Origin: Todiramphus chloris collaris
Lineage: Eukaryota; Chordata; Aves; Coraciiformes; Alcedinidae
Assembly: GCA_025345505.1 (NCBI GenBank)
Contig: JANVCC010000071.1
Span: forward strand, 4,069,182-4,133,181
Length of the DNA: 64,000 nucleotides
Direction of reading: 5' to 3'
This document shows positions 29,701-36,955 of the stretch, piece after piece. Below the pieces are notes generated by a model that saw nothing but the letters and a program-made list of their open reading frames with translations, did not search any database and had not been told where the DNA came from. A program made the position numbers and the translations under genes. Positions within the stretch are counted from its first letter, which is position 1. Each line of letters starts with the position of its first letter.

Positions 29701-32514
29701 TGCCTTGGCCTCTCAGAGGCAACGATTTTCTCTTGGCATCACAGATGCTGCCAAGAGAAGGAACCCGAGAGGGATGGAGCCGAGCAGCAGCGCGGCGAGT
29801 CGTCGTTTCCTGCTGCCAGGAATGGTGACATCTCGCTCGTGGCCGTGGCAAGCTCTGAACTGTGCTAGCATTTCAATTTTTCTTTAAAGCAGCTCTATTA
29901 CCCCGTTTCCTCAGCCTTCCCCATCTACCTAAGTGTTTATCATCCCTCCTGGGCGGGTGCCAGGCTTGAGTGCAGCTCGGGAGATGATCTGTAACGATAA
30001 ATCCAGAAAGGGCCTTTTCTGTAGCAGTAGTTCCATGTGGGTTGGATGCAGTTTGGACTTGCACATCCTCCCCACTTAGGTCCGTGTCTTCAGAAGTAGG
30101 GGAGAGGTTGTCCCATCCTTTGTGGGTCAGCTGGTTCCTTGGCTTAGTTCTGTTTATTTTTTAGAAAGTTTACCCCGAGGTCTTGCACCAGTATAACTCC
30201 AGCTGCTGGTTCCTGGTTTAGCTTGTGGCACAAGTGCAGGGTTTTAATCCCAGCCATCCCTGTTCAAACAAGAGCATTGGGTGTATCAGCACACAGCACA
30301 AGAAACCGGGGTAATGAAGTACCAGGAAATGTCAGATGTAGCCCTTTAGTCCTCCTCAGGGTCCCTTGGTGCAGGGTAAGTGGCCTATTGACCTGTCCAG
30401 CACCCTTAGTTCCTCCAGCATGATGACACTTTGAGAGGACAGCAAACTCTTGCCTCTCCTGTGTGGCCAGGCCCTTTGACCCAGACACGGGACCAGCCAA
30501 GGCCTCCCTCCCATCCTTTGCCCAGAGGTACAAGATGTCTGTGTCCCATTTCGTCCTCGGTAATCCAGTGCTGGTTAAAAACTTCCTGTTGACTCATTGC
30601 TGACACACTGGAGGTGTCGGGTTGGTTTGCACTTTGAAGGTTGGGCCTTTTCTGTAGCAGCAGTTCCATGTGCAGTGGCTTGGAAGCAGTTTGGACTTGC
30701 ACATCCTTCCCACTTAGGTCCACGTCTTCAGAAGTAGGGGGGAGGTTGTTCCATGCGTTGTGGGTCAGCTGGTTCCTTGGCTTAGTTCTGTTTGGTTTTC
30801 ACTGTGAAAGGCACTCTCAGAGGTTTGCCAGCTTCTCCAGGCTGGGGTCTCGAGGACAGACTTGTCCTGTCGCTTGAGTTACACAAACTGAATCAGCCCT
30901 GAATTTCTGCTGCTTTGAACTTGCAGTTCAGTGGAGCTTTGAGGGCAGAGCTCGGGGAAGCCCGTGCGCCCACACCCTTCACGGGAGAGTCACCTTTGAT
31001 TCAACCAGAGCTTCATGGGAGAGTCACCTTTGATTCAACCAGAGCTTCACGGGAGAGTCACCTTTGATTCAACCAGAGCTTCTTGCAGGACTGGTTGAGT
31101 GGGGAGCTTAGCGACAACATTACCTAGAGCCTGCCCGGAAGGTTGCTTTAGCACGGTTAATCCTTTCTGGTGTCAATCTCTGCGGAAGAAGGAAAATAAG
31201 CACATTTCTTTCCCCCTCCCTTCCTCCAGCTGATCCACAGCACAGTGGTGGACACGGCCATCGTGTTTCCCCACCGCCTGGGTTTGCCTTACAAGCGGGC
31301 TCTGCGGACGCTGATGGCAGACTACCTCAAACGCATCATCCAGGACAACGGTGAGCCCGGGCAGGACCTGCCAGCGAGGGTCTTGTGTCTGTCCCATGGG
31401 GGTGTGGGCTCCTTGGACCTGTCTCCCTCTGCTTTCCCCAAGCTTCTCACTCCTAATCGTGGCTGGCAGTAGCTGTGAATGGGCTAGCAGATAAGTCCTA
31501 GACTCATAGACTGGTTTGGGCTGGGTTAGAAGGGACCTTAAAGGTCATCCAGTGCAGCCCCCCTGCAGGGAGCAGGGCCATCTGCACCTAGAGCAGGGTG
31601 CTCAGAGCCCCGGGCAACCTCCCCTGGGATGGGGCAGCCACCACCTCTCTGGGCAGCCTGGGCCAGTGTTTCATGAAGCGTCTGCCACAGCCAGTTCCAG
31701 TTTGGACCCTGTTCTGTCTTCCCTCTCTGTGCTAAGTGAGGACCAGAAAGTGGTGTGAGGAGGCCAGAGGTAGCTCTGGCAGTGCCATGTTGTGCCCTGC
31801 CTCCTCTCTCTCAGAGAGTTGGACCGACCGTTCTGTTTGCAGCACAGCATGTTCCTTTCCACCTTCCTTGAGCACACTGCAAACATAAGGCTGACGGGTG
31901 CAAGCTGGAACACAGGAGGCTCACATAAATAATAGAAAAAAAGAAAAAATGGTGAGGGTAACAAACACTGGCCCAGGCTGCCCAGAGAGGTTGTGGAGTC
32001 TCCTTCTCTGGGGAGATTCCAAACCTGCCTGGATGCGTTCCTGTCTGACCTGCTCTAGGTGACCCTGCTTCAGCAGGGGGGTTGGACTGAATGATCTTTT
32101 GAGGTCCCTTCCAACCCCTGCCATCCTGTGATTCTGTAATGCTGGGGAAGTGGAGGCACCTCTGACCAGCTGCTCCCCAGCCTGAGGTTCTGCAGACCAG
32201 CAGGACCCCAGCCCTTAATTTAAGCAAGAAAACGGTGTCAGGCTTGAAGTCCAGAAAAACCAGATGAGTTTAGGGGAGACCGCTCTGCTTTCAGTCCAGG
32301 TGGCTGTGCAGTTGCTGTGGCAGAGGGCAGGGAGCAGCCAGGCAGGACCTCACCCCGGGACAGTCCTTTGTGCTCTGTGCTGTGGGCCGAGCTGGTAATG
32401 GCCATCCTTGTCTCTCTGTCCCCAGTGGAAGGGCACGACTCCAGCGAGGATGCCAGAGCTTGCATGGAGCTGATGGTCTGGAAGATCAAAGAAGATGCTA
32501 AAGTGAAGCGATGA
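939..32514 (+). CDS. REXO1: REXO1, RNA exonuclease 1 homolog (elongin A-binding protein 1), exons 2-16
   Basis: REXO1 is a nuclear protein of the DEDDh 3'-5' exonuclease family, first described as a partner of elongin A; its RNA substrates are poorly defined. Fifteen exons (939-2716, 7195-7296, 9669-9870, 10550-10713, 12504-12641, 13650-13773, 14851-14964, 16191-16328, 20173-20286, 20889-20962, 27394-27504, 28384-28499, 28674-28812, 31230-31350, 32426-32514) join in phase through GT-AG introns. They encode about 1173 residues against 1221 in human; the difference fits the missing exon 1. In order the product shows a conserved N-terminal block, a Lys/Ser-rich low-complexity region, the conserved middle ([42 protein letters not shown]), a cysteine cluster (exons 10-11) and the exonuclease domain: ExoI YALDCEM, Exo[13 protein letters not shown], ExoIII HDSSEDA. 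All DEDDh residues are present, so the enzyme should be active. No break was seen. Confidence 0.96.
2975..3558 (+). mobile_element. CR1 LINE 3' fragment with internal tandem repeat
   Basis: This is a typical avian CR1 3' part: ggctggagcgggtgcagag at the start, tgaggggagacctcatcac, a 'wins over and divides' style tail gggcttttccaacctgagtg, and a gattctgtgattctgta end. It contains four copies of a 34-bp unit (3272-3407), annotated separately. Confidence 0.85.
3272..3407 (+). repeat. 34-bp tandem repeat, 4 copies, inside CR1
   Basis: The unit starts gtgagagattggaatgggct and ends gcccagggaggtgg. Copies begin at 3272, 3306, 3340 and 3374; the first two are identical and the last two carry one to three changes. 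Other CR1 copies have this segment once, so it was amplified after insertion. Confidence 0.9.
4365..4792 (+). mobile_element. CR1 LINE 3' fragment (plus)
   Basis: It starts at the ctggagaagagaaggctctg block and ends in the usual ggtcccttccaaccccgaca plus ttctatggttctatgatc tail. It is close to identical to the minus-strand copy at 17926-18290: 77 of 78 residues agree when both are translated in one frame. Confidence 0.9.
4850..5238 (+). mobile_element. CR1 LINE 3' fragment (plus)
   Basis: It shows gggggaagagaaggctctgg, gagagcctgtgccaggctgc, the ggggaggttgcccggggctc block and a ctgggattctgtgattact end. It belongs to the same subfamily as the copies at 21105, 31498, 36225, 39025 and 43897. Confidence 0.88.
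5239..7194. other. Intronic stretch without recognised features
   Basis: I see no gene, RNA or clear repeat here. The last 20 bases (cttttgttttccag) form the acceptor for REXO1 exon 3. Confidence 0.5.
7195..7296 (+). CDS. REXO1: REXO1 exon 3
   Basis: This 102-base exon is in phase 0 at both ends and encodes [10 protein letters not shown] and [19 protein letters not shown]. The second part matches human REXO1 closely. The donor is aat|gtaagt. Confidence 0.95.
7297..9668. other. REXO1: REXO1 intron 3
   Basis: I see no recognisable element in this intron apart from homopolymer T runs near 7896-7910 and 7951-7961. Confidence 0.55.
9669..9870 (+). CDS. REXO1: REXO1 exon 4
   Basis: The acceptor is tccgtgcag and the donor aaa|gtaagg; the exon runs from phase 0 to phase 1. 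It encodes the conserved [12 protein letters not shown] followed by a Gln/Ala-rich helix and [12 protein letters not shown]. The open frame continues into the intron. Confidence 0.94.
9871..10549. other. REXO1: REXO1 intron 4
   Basis: No recognisable element was seen. Confidence 0.5.
10550..10713 (+). CDS. REXO1: REXO1 exon 5
   Basis: The acceptor is tttccctcag and the donor cag|gtaaga. The exon encodes [20 protein letters not shown], nearly identical to the human segment, and ends in phase 0 with SLQ. Confidence 0.95.
10714..12503. other. REXO1: REXO1 intron 5
   Basis: No gene or known repeat was recognised. A short AT dinucleotide run lies at 11588-11602. The end is a long pyrimidine tract (tttttctctctctctgtctc) before ctctag. 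Confidence 0.5.
12504..12641 (+). CDS. REXO1: REXO1 exon 6
   Basis: This 138-base exon is in phase 0 at both ends and encodes [29 protein letters not shown] and [10 protein letters not shown] chose the acceptor ctctag|agt because of its pyrimidine tract. A second AG at 12518 would drop five residues (SASLQ) without shifting the frame. The donor is aag|gtctgt. Confidence 0.93.
12642..13649. other. REXO1: REXO1 intron 6
   Basis: No recognisable element was seen. Confidence 0.5.
13650..13773 (+). CDS. REXO1: REXO1 exon 7
   Basis: The exon encodes [12 protein letters not shown] and [20 protein letters not shown], nearly identical to human REXO1. It runs from phase 0 to phase 1, with acceptor tttgcag and donor aca|gtacgt. 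Confidence 0.95.
13774..14850. other. REXO1: REXO1 intron 7
   Basis: No recognisable element was seen beyond T-rich runs near 14001-14016 and 14214-14242. Confidence 0.5.
14851..14964 (+). CDS. REXO1: REXO1 exon 8
   Basis: The exon encodes [20 protein letters not shown] and ends AEDLTG, matching human sequence. It runs from phase 1 to phase 1, with donor cag|gtaaga. Confidence 0.95.
14965..16190. other. REXO1: REXO1 intron 8
   Basis: Apart from a CR1 tail near 15168-15216, nothing was recognised. The stretch 15540-15790 is purine-rich but open in no convincing frame. Confidence 0.5.
15168..15216 (+). mobile_element. CR1 3'-terminal scrap
   Basis: The phrase ttccaacccaaaccattctg followed by ggattctataatt is the usual end of a plus-strand CR1. 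Only about 45 bases remain. Confidence 0.55.
16191..16328 (+). CDS. REXO1: REXO1 exon 9
   Basis: The exon encodes [32 protein letters not shown] and LFTAEEKK, highly conserved with human. It runs from phase 1 to phase 1, with acceptor tgtgtgcag and donor act|gtaagc. Confidence 0.95.
16545..17398 (-). mobile_element. CR1 LINE 3' fragment with RT C-terminus (minus)
   Basis: Read on the plus strand it begins with cacagaatcacagaatggca and ggaagggacctcgaaagctc, the reverse complement of a CR1 tail. It extends about 850 bases into the coding part of the element and abuts a plus-strand CR1 starting near 17400. Confidence 0.92.
17036..17398 (-). pseudogene. CR1 ORF2 (reverse transcriptase) C-terminal remnant
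   Basis: On the minus strand an open frame encodes [50 protein letters not shown] and [15 protein letters not shown]. These are the conserved phrases near the C-terminus of CR1 reverse transcriptase, after the catalytic centre. The element is 5'-truncated and cannot move by itself. Confidence 0.85.
17400..17668 (+). mobile_element. CR1 LINE 3' fragment (plus)
   Basis: The phrases aggtctaggttggacatgaa, gggttggactctatgatctt and aaatgattctgtgat mark the 3' end of a plus-strand CR1. It directly follows the minus-strand copy at 16545-17398, so the two lie 5' end to 5' end. Confidence 0.85.
17926..18462 (-). mobile_element. CR1 LINE 3' fragment (minus)
   Basis: It begins with a degenerate octamer tail (catagaatcatagaattata) and tcagggctggaagggacc. 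Up to about 18290 it is the near-perfect reverse complement of the copy at 4365-4792. The remainder (cagcctgtcctcacagcaga and on) is a further part of the same element. Confidence 0.92.
18463..19031. other. Part of REXO1 intron 9, no recognised feature
   Basis: This is unique-looking intronic sequence between two minus-strand CR1 copies. Nothing was recognised. Confidence 0.45.
19032..19455 (-). mobile_element. CR1 LINE 3' fragment (minus)
   Basis: It starts catagaatcccagcatggtg and contains catctggtgccacccccttc and cagagcagggggcccagcag. It belongs to the subfamily also present at 23258, 25152 and 35215. Confidence 0.9.
19456..20172. other. 3' part of REXO1 intron 9
   Basis: Nothing was recognised. 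The end, ctcttttctcttcaag, is the acceptor of exon 10. Confidence 0.45.
20173..20286 (+). CDS. REXO1: REXO1 exon 10 (cysteine cluster, part 1)
   Basis: The exon encodes [25 protein letters not shown] and [10 protein letters not shown]. The spacing of Cys and His matches the conserved cysteine-rich region before the nuclease domain of human REXO1, probably a zinc-binding module. It runs from phase 1 to phase 1, with acceptor tcttcaag and donor gag|gtgaat. Confidence 0.94.
20287..20888. other. REXO1: REXO1 intron 10
   Basis: No recognisable element was seen. Confidence 0.45.
20889..20962 (+). CDS. REXO1: REXO1 exon 11 (cysteine cluster, part 2)
   Basis: This 74-base exon encodes [20 protein letters not shown] followed by CQVAK. 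It supplies the second CC...C part of the probable zinc module. It ends in phase 0 at aaa|gtaagt. Confidence 0.94.
21105..21385 (+). mobile_element. CR1 LINE 3' fragment (plus)
   Basis: The phrases gataggacaaggggtgatgg, gagagcctgtgccaggctgc and ccaaaccactctgggatgct with a gattctgtgat end identify a CR1 tail. Confidence 0.88.
23258..23527 (+). mobile_element. CR1 LINE 3' fragment (plus)
   Basis: It contains gtattgtgtccagttctggg, gagcctgtgccaggctgccc and ccctgctctgggtgcccctg, and ends gtggcaccagatgatc. The next bases start a minus-strand CR1, so the two 3' ends meet. Confidence 0.87.
23528..24120 (-). mobile_element. CR1 LINE 3' fragment (minus)
   Basis: It starts cacagaatcacagtatgtta and ggttggaagagacctccaaa, then carries reverse complements of CR1 body phrases such as ggcacaagggcaaagaggtt and cagtactccaggtgaggtct. 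Confidence 0.88.
24866..25152 (+). mobile_element. CR1 LINE body fragment (plus)
   Basis: The stretch ggacctgggagtcctggtgg, then ggccctcatggccaagaagg and gttctcctctcactgtactc is CR1 coding-end sequence in the plus direction. It lacks a 3' tail and stops where the minus-strand copy at 25152 begins, as if interrupted by that insertion. Confidence 0.8.
25535..25771 (-). pseudogene. CR1 ORF2 C-terminal remnant
   Basis: The minus strand encodes [40 protein letters not shown] and [15 protein letters not shown], standard end-of-ORF2 phrases of CR1. The same phrases recur on the plus strand at 51905-52117. Confidence 0.85.
26116..26712 (-). pseudogene. CR1 ORF2 reverse transcriptase palm remnant
   Basis: A 198-codon minus-strand frame encodes [55 protein letters not shown] and [18 protein letters not shown]. 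This is the fingers and palm part of a non-LTR reverse transcriptase. The motif usually read as VYLDFSKAFDTV in CR1 has lost its first catalytic Asp (Asn here) and the Phe of AFD (Ser here), and the frame ends before the (Y/F)xDD box. It is dead. Confidence 0.88.
27394..27504 (+). CDS. REXO1: REXO1 exon 12 (start of exonuclease domain, ExoI)
   Basis: The exon encodes [17 protein letters not shown] and [12 protein letters not shown]. The Asp and Glu of DCEM are the first two metal ligands of the DEDDh site. It is in phase 0 at both ends, with acceptor tttcag and donor atg|gtgggt. Confidence 0.96.
27700..28190 (+). mobile_element. CR1 LINE 3' fragment (plus)
   Basis: The phrases ggtttgttcagcctggagca, aggctcaggggagaccttct, ggtttaggttggagctgagg and tcccaacccaaatgattctg identify a CR1 tail in intron 12. 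Confidence 0.87.
28384..28499 (+). CDS. REXO1: REXO1 exon 13
   Basis: The exon encodes [15 protein letters not shown] and [18 protein letters not shown], the strands following ExoI. It runs from phase 0 to phase 2, with donor cag|gtaagg. Confidence 0.96.
28674..28812 (+). CDS. REXO1: REXO1 exon 14 (ExoII)
   Basis: The exon encodes [20 protein letters not shown] and [16 protein letters not shown]. The Asp in ESDL is the third DEDDh acidic residue. It ends in phase 0 at aag|gtaact. Confidence 0.96.
29478..29575 (+). mobile_element. MIR-like (CORE-SINE) relic
   Basis: The phrase cttggccagggtcacccagc followed by aagtgtgcagcaggagctga resembles the conserved core of amniote MIR elements (aggtcacacagc...agtggcagagc). 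The match is short and the element old. Confidence 0.4.
30014..30151 (+). repeat. Dispersed direct duplication, copy A
   Basis: From gcagtttggacttgcacatc to tggttccttggcttagttct this block matches 30646-30791 with a handful of substitutions and one small indel. The copies are 630 bases apart in the same orientation. Confidence 0.85.
30646..30791 (+). repeat. Dispersed direct duplication, copy B
   Basis: This is the second copy of the block at 30014-30151. It starts with the same ccttttctgtagcag phrase and ends with gcttagttctgttt. The duplicated sequence is not a CR1 and I do not recognise it. Confidence 0.85.
30980..31081 (+). repeat. 34-bp tandem repeat, 3 copies
   Basis: The unit starts cacgggagagtcacctttga and ends ttcaaccagagctt. 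Copies begin at 30980, 31014 and 31048 and differ only at one C/T position. It lies about 150 bases upstream of exon 15. Confidence 0.92.
31230..31350 (+). CDS. REXO1: REXO1 exon 15
   Basis: The exon encodes [20 protein letters not shown] and [19 protein letters not shown], nearly identical to human. It runs from phase 0 to phase 1, with acceptor cctccag and donor acg|gtgagc. Confidence 0.96.
31498..31680 (-). mobile_element. CR1 LINE 3' fragment (minus)
   Basis: The phrases agactggtttgggctgggtt, ctgcagggagcagggccatc and gccaccacctctctgggcag are the reverse complement of a CR1 tail. Confidence 0.87.
31861..32142 (+). mobile_element. CR1 LINE 3' fragment (plus)
   Basis: It contains ctgacgggtgcaagctggaa, aggttgtggagtctccttct, gggggttggactgaatgatc and a gtgattctgtaat end. 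It stands close to the minus copy at 31498, so intron 15 can fold back on itself. Confidence 0.87.
32426..32514 (+). CDS. REXO1: REXO1 exon 16 (ExoIII and stop)
   Basis: The exon encodes [20 protein letters not shown] and IKEDAKVKR, then TGA at 32512. The His of GHDSSED and the Asp five residues on form the HxxxxD ExoIII motif that makes the domain DEDDh type. The C-terminus matches human (DAKTKR). Confidence 0.97.
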
Positions 32515-32564
32515 CTTGCGCTTTCTCTCCCTCCTGTTCCTCCTCCACCTCTTTGAAGCAGTGC

Positions 32565-32570
32565 AATAAA
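32565..32570 (+). terminator. REXO1: Proximal poly(A) signal AATAAA of REXO1
   Basis: A canonical AATAAA stands 51 bases after the REXO1 stop codon, in the context agtgcaataaacactcag. Confidence 0.6.
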
Positions 32571-34995
32571 CACTCAGAGTACCACTGTCCACCTCTCCAC
32601 AGCAGCATGGCTACCCCAGCTCCCCGGGCACTCGCAGGTATCGACGGGACTTCAGGACTGCTGCTGGTGGAGCCCAGTGACACCAGCTCACTGCTGGCAG
32701 GTCCCCGTGGCCAGGTAGCAGCTCTCAGATCCTCTTCACTCCACCCGAGGAATACTCTGTGGTACAACAGTTGCCTTGTGGCCATGGCAAGGTGGTTTTG
32801 AGTAGCACAACCAGAGGGAACTTCTTGGTTTCTAGGAGAAGCTTTTAGAGGTAGGTTGGGTATGTGCAGAAGGATCTTTCTGGTTCAGTTGAAGGTAGAC
32901 TTTTTTTTTTTAATTGCAAATGTAACTTAAATTGCCTCTGTACTCCAAAGCTGGTAGATTCCCCCAGGGTTTGGAGGTGAGGGGGAACTGAAGAAGGTTG
33001 GGCAGGAAGCTGTAAAGTGAGTGGATTGTGTAGCTGGTGTGCGTGTGGCAGGCGGTGAGAGCCACAGATCAAACCACCCGGGAGGAGATCCGAGAGGCCG
33101 TGGGGATCACTGCCCGCTGTGATCCACGGGATCCCTGCAGTGAGGGCAGGGGCTGCCCCCCCAGTCCCTGCCCAAGTGTCTGCCCTTGCCCGTGCCACAG
33201 GCAGCCGTGCGCGTAGCACTGAGGAAGGGACAGTGGCACTGGGCCAAACTGGAGCCACGCAGCAACTCGTAGCCTTTCGGGGGACGAGCCAAGGTGGGGA
33301 GGACAGTGGCAAGAGCAGGCATCGTGTAAAGCCACGGGTTGGGATGTGCTGTCCTTCCCTGCCCCTCAGCTGCCAGTCTCCAGGGATTGAGGTGCTGGGG
33401 GGAACTGGGGTGCTGCTGAGATTGCACCCAAGGGTGGCCCTGAGCGGTCTGCAGGACTCCCCCCCCCCAGTCCGTGCCCAAGAGTAGGGACTTGATGCAG
33501 GCACGAGCTAAAGCAGCAGGGAAAAATTACTCATTTAAAAGAGTTTACACACTGTGTGTTTTAAGAAGACCAAAAGACACAGTTATTGTCTGTCTGGACA
33601 ACAGCAGCTGTGGAGAGCATGTCTCTGCTGCGCTCACGGCGACCGGGGCAGGAGCAGCAGCAGACTGGCCAGCTCTGGTGGTCTCTCCCTGCCCAGGCTC
33701 TGCTGCTGTCAGAGGATCAACAGCACTGATTGACACTGTCCCTGGTAGGTGAGGTCTCTTAGCTGAGGTCCCAGCAGCCCCTGTTGTTAGCACAGCCATG
33801 GCCTGGCCTTGCCTGGCACGGCGCTGGCCCCACGTCCCCAGCACAGGGCTGGCTCTGGTGCTCCAGCGGTGCTGGGGCCGGGGAGCTGCTGGGTTGGGTT
33901 CCTCTTGGAGCTGGGGCTGGCTCACTCCTTTCTACCACCGTTTGTGGTGCTGGGCTCAGAGCCTGGGGACGTGTCCCCCAGCACGTCCTGCTGGCCTGTC
34001 CCACCACTGCCTAGTGGAGCTGGGCTGTGTCACGGGCAGGGGTGTATGCTCAGAGCCCTTGGAGTGCTGTCCTCGGAGGTGAGGATGCAGCTTCCAGCAC
34101 CCAACCCCTGCCAGGCTCTCCCGAAGCCACCAGGAGAAGCAGGGATGGTAAAGCCCCTGATTGCTGAGCCCCTCTGCATGGGCTCAGGGCCTGCTCGCTA
34201 CCCTGGACTTTGGGCCAGCAACTCCCTGCACTCCCCCAGTGCTCCCCCAGTGCACCCAGCTCTGCTTCGCCCCATGTTGCAGCCACCTCCTTCCCTGCCA
34301 CGGGGTTCCAGGTCCTGGTCCCCTCTGCCCTTGCCTACACGGAGCGATGCTCGCCCTGCCCCGGCCCCGGGAGAGACAGAGAGAGTTCAGTGCTTCCGAA
34401 CCAGGGAGGAAGGGTTTGTTCCTCTTCCTCTCTCTTTTCCTTGTTTATCCCCCCGTTTATTCCCCCCCGGCTGCAGTGAGGGAGGGCACCCAGAGCAGCC
34501 CAGCTGCCCCCGTGCAGCCAGATGCCATTTCAGAGCCCTCTCTTGCCTCGAGGTTCCCCCGTCACTCGATGGGTCACCCCAGCCCTCTCCCCCAGCAGCT
34601 GCCCCGTGCCCGCAGTGGGCTCGCTGTGCCAGCATCCTGCCTGGGGAGCTGCCCACTTGGCTCAATCCCCCTGCCCGGGCTCGGGGCATTCAGGTCAGTG
34701 CAGGGTCACTCTGCCAGGCCGGAGGAGCTCGGTCATCTGCCCACGGTTCAGCTGGGACTCCCTCAAAATGAGGCTTTTGAAGTGTGGCAGGGGGAGGTTG
34801 CCCTTCTGGTGGGATGCTGGTGGGAAGGTGGGGCACGTCCACCCCCACGCTGCGTGGGTCAGAGCCCGGGTGGGACCCACAGCTGCTGGCACCCCCGGGC
34901 ACCGTAGCGCTGTCAGACTCAGAGGTTTGTGATGGGTGAGAGGTTTTGGGGTTGTACAGAGCTATTGTAACCTGTAACTTTTTGTAACTGTTTTT

Positions 34996-35001
34996 AATAA
35001 A
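34996..35001 (+). terminator. REXO1: Distal poly(A) signal AATAAA
   Basis: The context gtaactgtttttaataaaag followed by agtgttgac looks like a real 3' end: U-rich upstream and GU-containing downstream. It probably ends a long REXO1 transcript; no other gene is seen that could use it. Confidence 0.55.
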
Positions 35002-35214
35002 AGAGTGTTGACTAGAGGCACGCTCCGGAGTCTGGGTCTGCTCTCAAGAACGGGGAGTGCTGGAGCCATCCCAGAGGAATGCAGGGCCTGGGCCTGGCAG
35101 GCTCCCCCGCAGCGTCCCTTCGGCTTGCAGCTCCTGCTGTTTCATCCCTGTCCTCTCAAAGTGGCTCTGGAGGGGAGCCCAGATTCCCCCTGGCACTGGT
35201 CAGCAGCTTTGCAG

Positions 35215-35735
35215 CTCTCGAGGGTCTGTGCCATCCTGGGCTGTATCCAGCAGGTCCAGAGAGGTTCTCCTCCCCCTCTGCTCTGCCCCAGGGAGACCAC
35301 AGCTGGAGTATTGTGTCCAGTGCTGGGCTCCCCAGTTCAGGAGAGGCAAGGAGCTACTGGAGAGAGTCCAGCAGAGGCTGGAGCAATGCTGAGCAAGAGC
35401 TGAAGGGCCCCTGGGGGGAAGAGGATGGGGCCAGACTTTTCTCAGTGGTGCCCAAGGACAGGACCCAGTGGTAGGACAGGACAACAGGCACCAACTGGAA
35501 GCCAGGAGGTTCCATCTGAGCAGGAGGAGAAAGTTCTTTGGTGTGAGGGTGTGGGAGCCTGTGCCAGGCTGCCCGGAGAGGCTGCGGAGGCTCCTTCTCT
35601 GGAGAGATCCCAAACCCCCCTGGACACTGCGCTGCTGGGCCCCCTGCTCTGGGTGCCCCTGCTGGATGGAGCAGGGGGGTGGCACCAGATGATGCCCAGA
35701 GGTCCCTTCCAACCCCTGTCAGGCTGGGATTCTGT
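35215..35735 (+). mobile_element. CR1 LINE 3' fragment (plus)
   Basis: It begins with the ccatcctgggctgtatccag phrase of ORF2's end and runs through agagaggttctcctccccct and gtattgtgtccagtgctggg to the tail tggcaccagatgatgcccag. It is a good 520-base copy of the subfamily at 19032, 23258 and 25152. Confidence 0.92.
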
Positions 35736-36224
35736 GGCACAGCCTGCTGGGGAGAGCTGAGGAGCTCAAGAAAAGTAGTCAAAGTCCAGCTCTAACCCCC
35801 AGGACTGTGACATGAGGTGATGCCCTTGGTCTCAGGGGTGGTGTGAGCAATGTCCTTGCCCTGTGCAAATCCTTCGTGCCCTGAGCCACCAGGCAGCAAT
35901 GGTGCAGGTCCCAGCTCCTCCTGCCCCTGTCCCAGAGCTGGAGCAAAAGCCCAGGAGCTCCAGCATCTGCCTCCGTGTCCTCCCACCACAGGCTCCCCAG
36001 GAGAGCCCGTATCAATCTCACAAATGGGGTGGGAAGTGAAGTGCCAAGTGAAGGAGCTGATTCAGCATGGAGGAAGAGGTGAAGGTAAAAAGTTCAAATA
36101 AAAAAATAATAGGCCATTATATGACCTCACTGGCTATGTGTTTTACTTTACATCCTGGTGATGGCAGCGGTTACTTAGGGTGCTATAAAAGTTACAGCTG
36201 ACCTGTCTTCTCAGACACCTTTAT
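35736..36224. other. Intergenic, nothing recognised
   Basis: I see no gene or repeat. An AT-rich piece lies at 36094-36125. Confidence 0.4.
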
Positions 36225-36955
36225 AAAATCCCAGACTGGTCTGGGTGGGAAGGACCTTCCAAGCTCCTCTGGTCCAACCCCCTGCAGGGAGCAGGGCCAT
36301 CTGCAGCTAGAGCAGGGTGCTCAGAGCCCCGGGCAACCTCCCCTGCAATGGTGCCAGGGATGGGGCAGCCACCACCTCTCTGGGCAGCCAGAGAGGCTCA
36401 CAGCAACCTCAGCATCAAAAATTCTTCTCTTTAGTCTAAATCTCCCTGTTTTAGTTTCAAACCATCACCCCTTGTCCTGTCCCAGCAGGCCCGGCTCAAA
36501 AGTCCGTCCCCATCAGGATTTCTGCCAGGCCCCTTGAAGCCCTGCAAGGCCCCCAGAAGGTCTCCCCTTGGGGAGCCTTCTCCTCTGCAGGCTGAACCCC
36601 CCCCAGCTCTCCCAGCCTGGCTCCCAGCAGAGGGGTTCCAGCCCTCCCAGCATCACTGGGGCTCCTCTGGCCCTGCTCCACCAGGTCCCTGTCTCTGCTG
36701 TGCTGAGCACTCCCGAGCTGCCCCAGCACTGCAGGGGGGTCTCTCTCTCTGCCCAGAGCCCTGGGAGCAGAGAGGCAGGGTCCCCCCCTCCCCTGCTGCC
36801 CACGGAGCTGGGGTGCAGCCCAGGGTGCCAGTGGCTCTGGGTGCCAGCGCCCGGGGCTGGCTCAGCTCCAGCTCCTCCCCCCCAGCACCCCCAGCTCCTT
36901 CTCCACGGGGCTGCTCTACGCTGCCTGATGGATCTTCAAGGTGCTGGGTGGGCCG
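36225..36955 (-). mobile_element. CR1 LINE 3' fragment (minus)
   Basis: This is a copy of about 730 bases, beginning aaaatcccagactggtctgg and extending through ctccccttggggagccttct to ctcagctccagctcctcccc, which is CR1 coding-end sequence in reverse. It is the longest copy of its subfamily here. Confidence 0.88.

Larger units (their letters stand above)
28813..31229 (+). other. REXO1: REXO1 intron 14
   Basis: The intron holds a MIR-like relic (about 29478-29575), two copies of a block of about 140 bases (30014-30151 and 30646-30791) and a 34-bp repeat in three copies (30980-31081). The rest shows nothing recognisable. Confidence 0.7.
32515..35020 (+). other. REXO1: REXO1 3' UTR (short and long forms)
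   Basis: No coding exon was recognised here. A poly(A) signal 50 bases after the stop would give a very short UTR; another at 34996 would give one of about 2.5 kb. The stretch is GC-rich, with chance open frames in all frames. Confidence 0.5.

Noticed and set aside
33809-34771. 320-codon open frame on the plus strand after REXO1
   Set aside because: It is GC-rich, overlapped by equally long frames in the other phases, shows no recognisable domain and lies between the two poly(A) signals of REXO1. Most likely chance.
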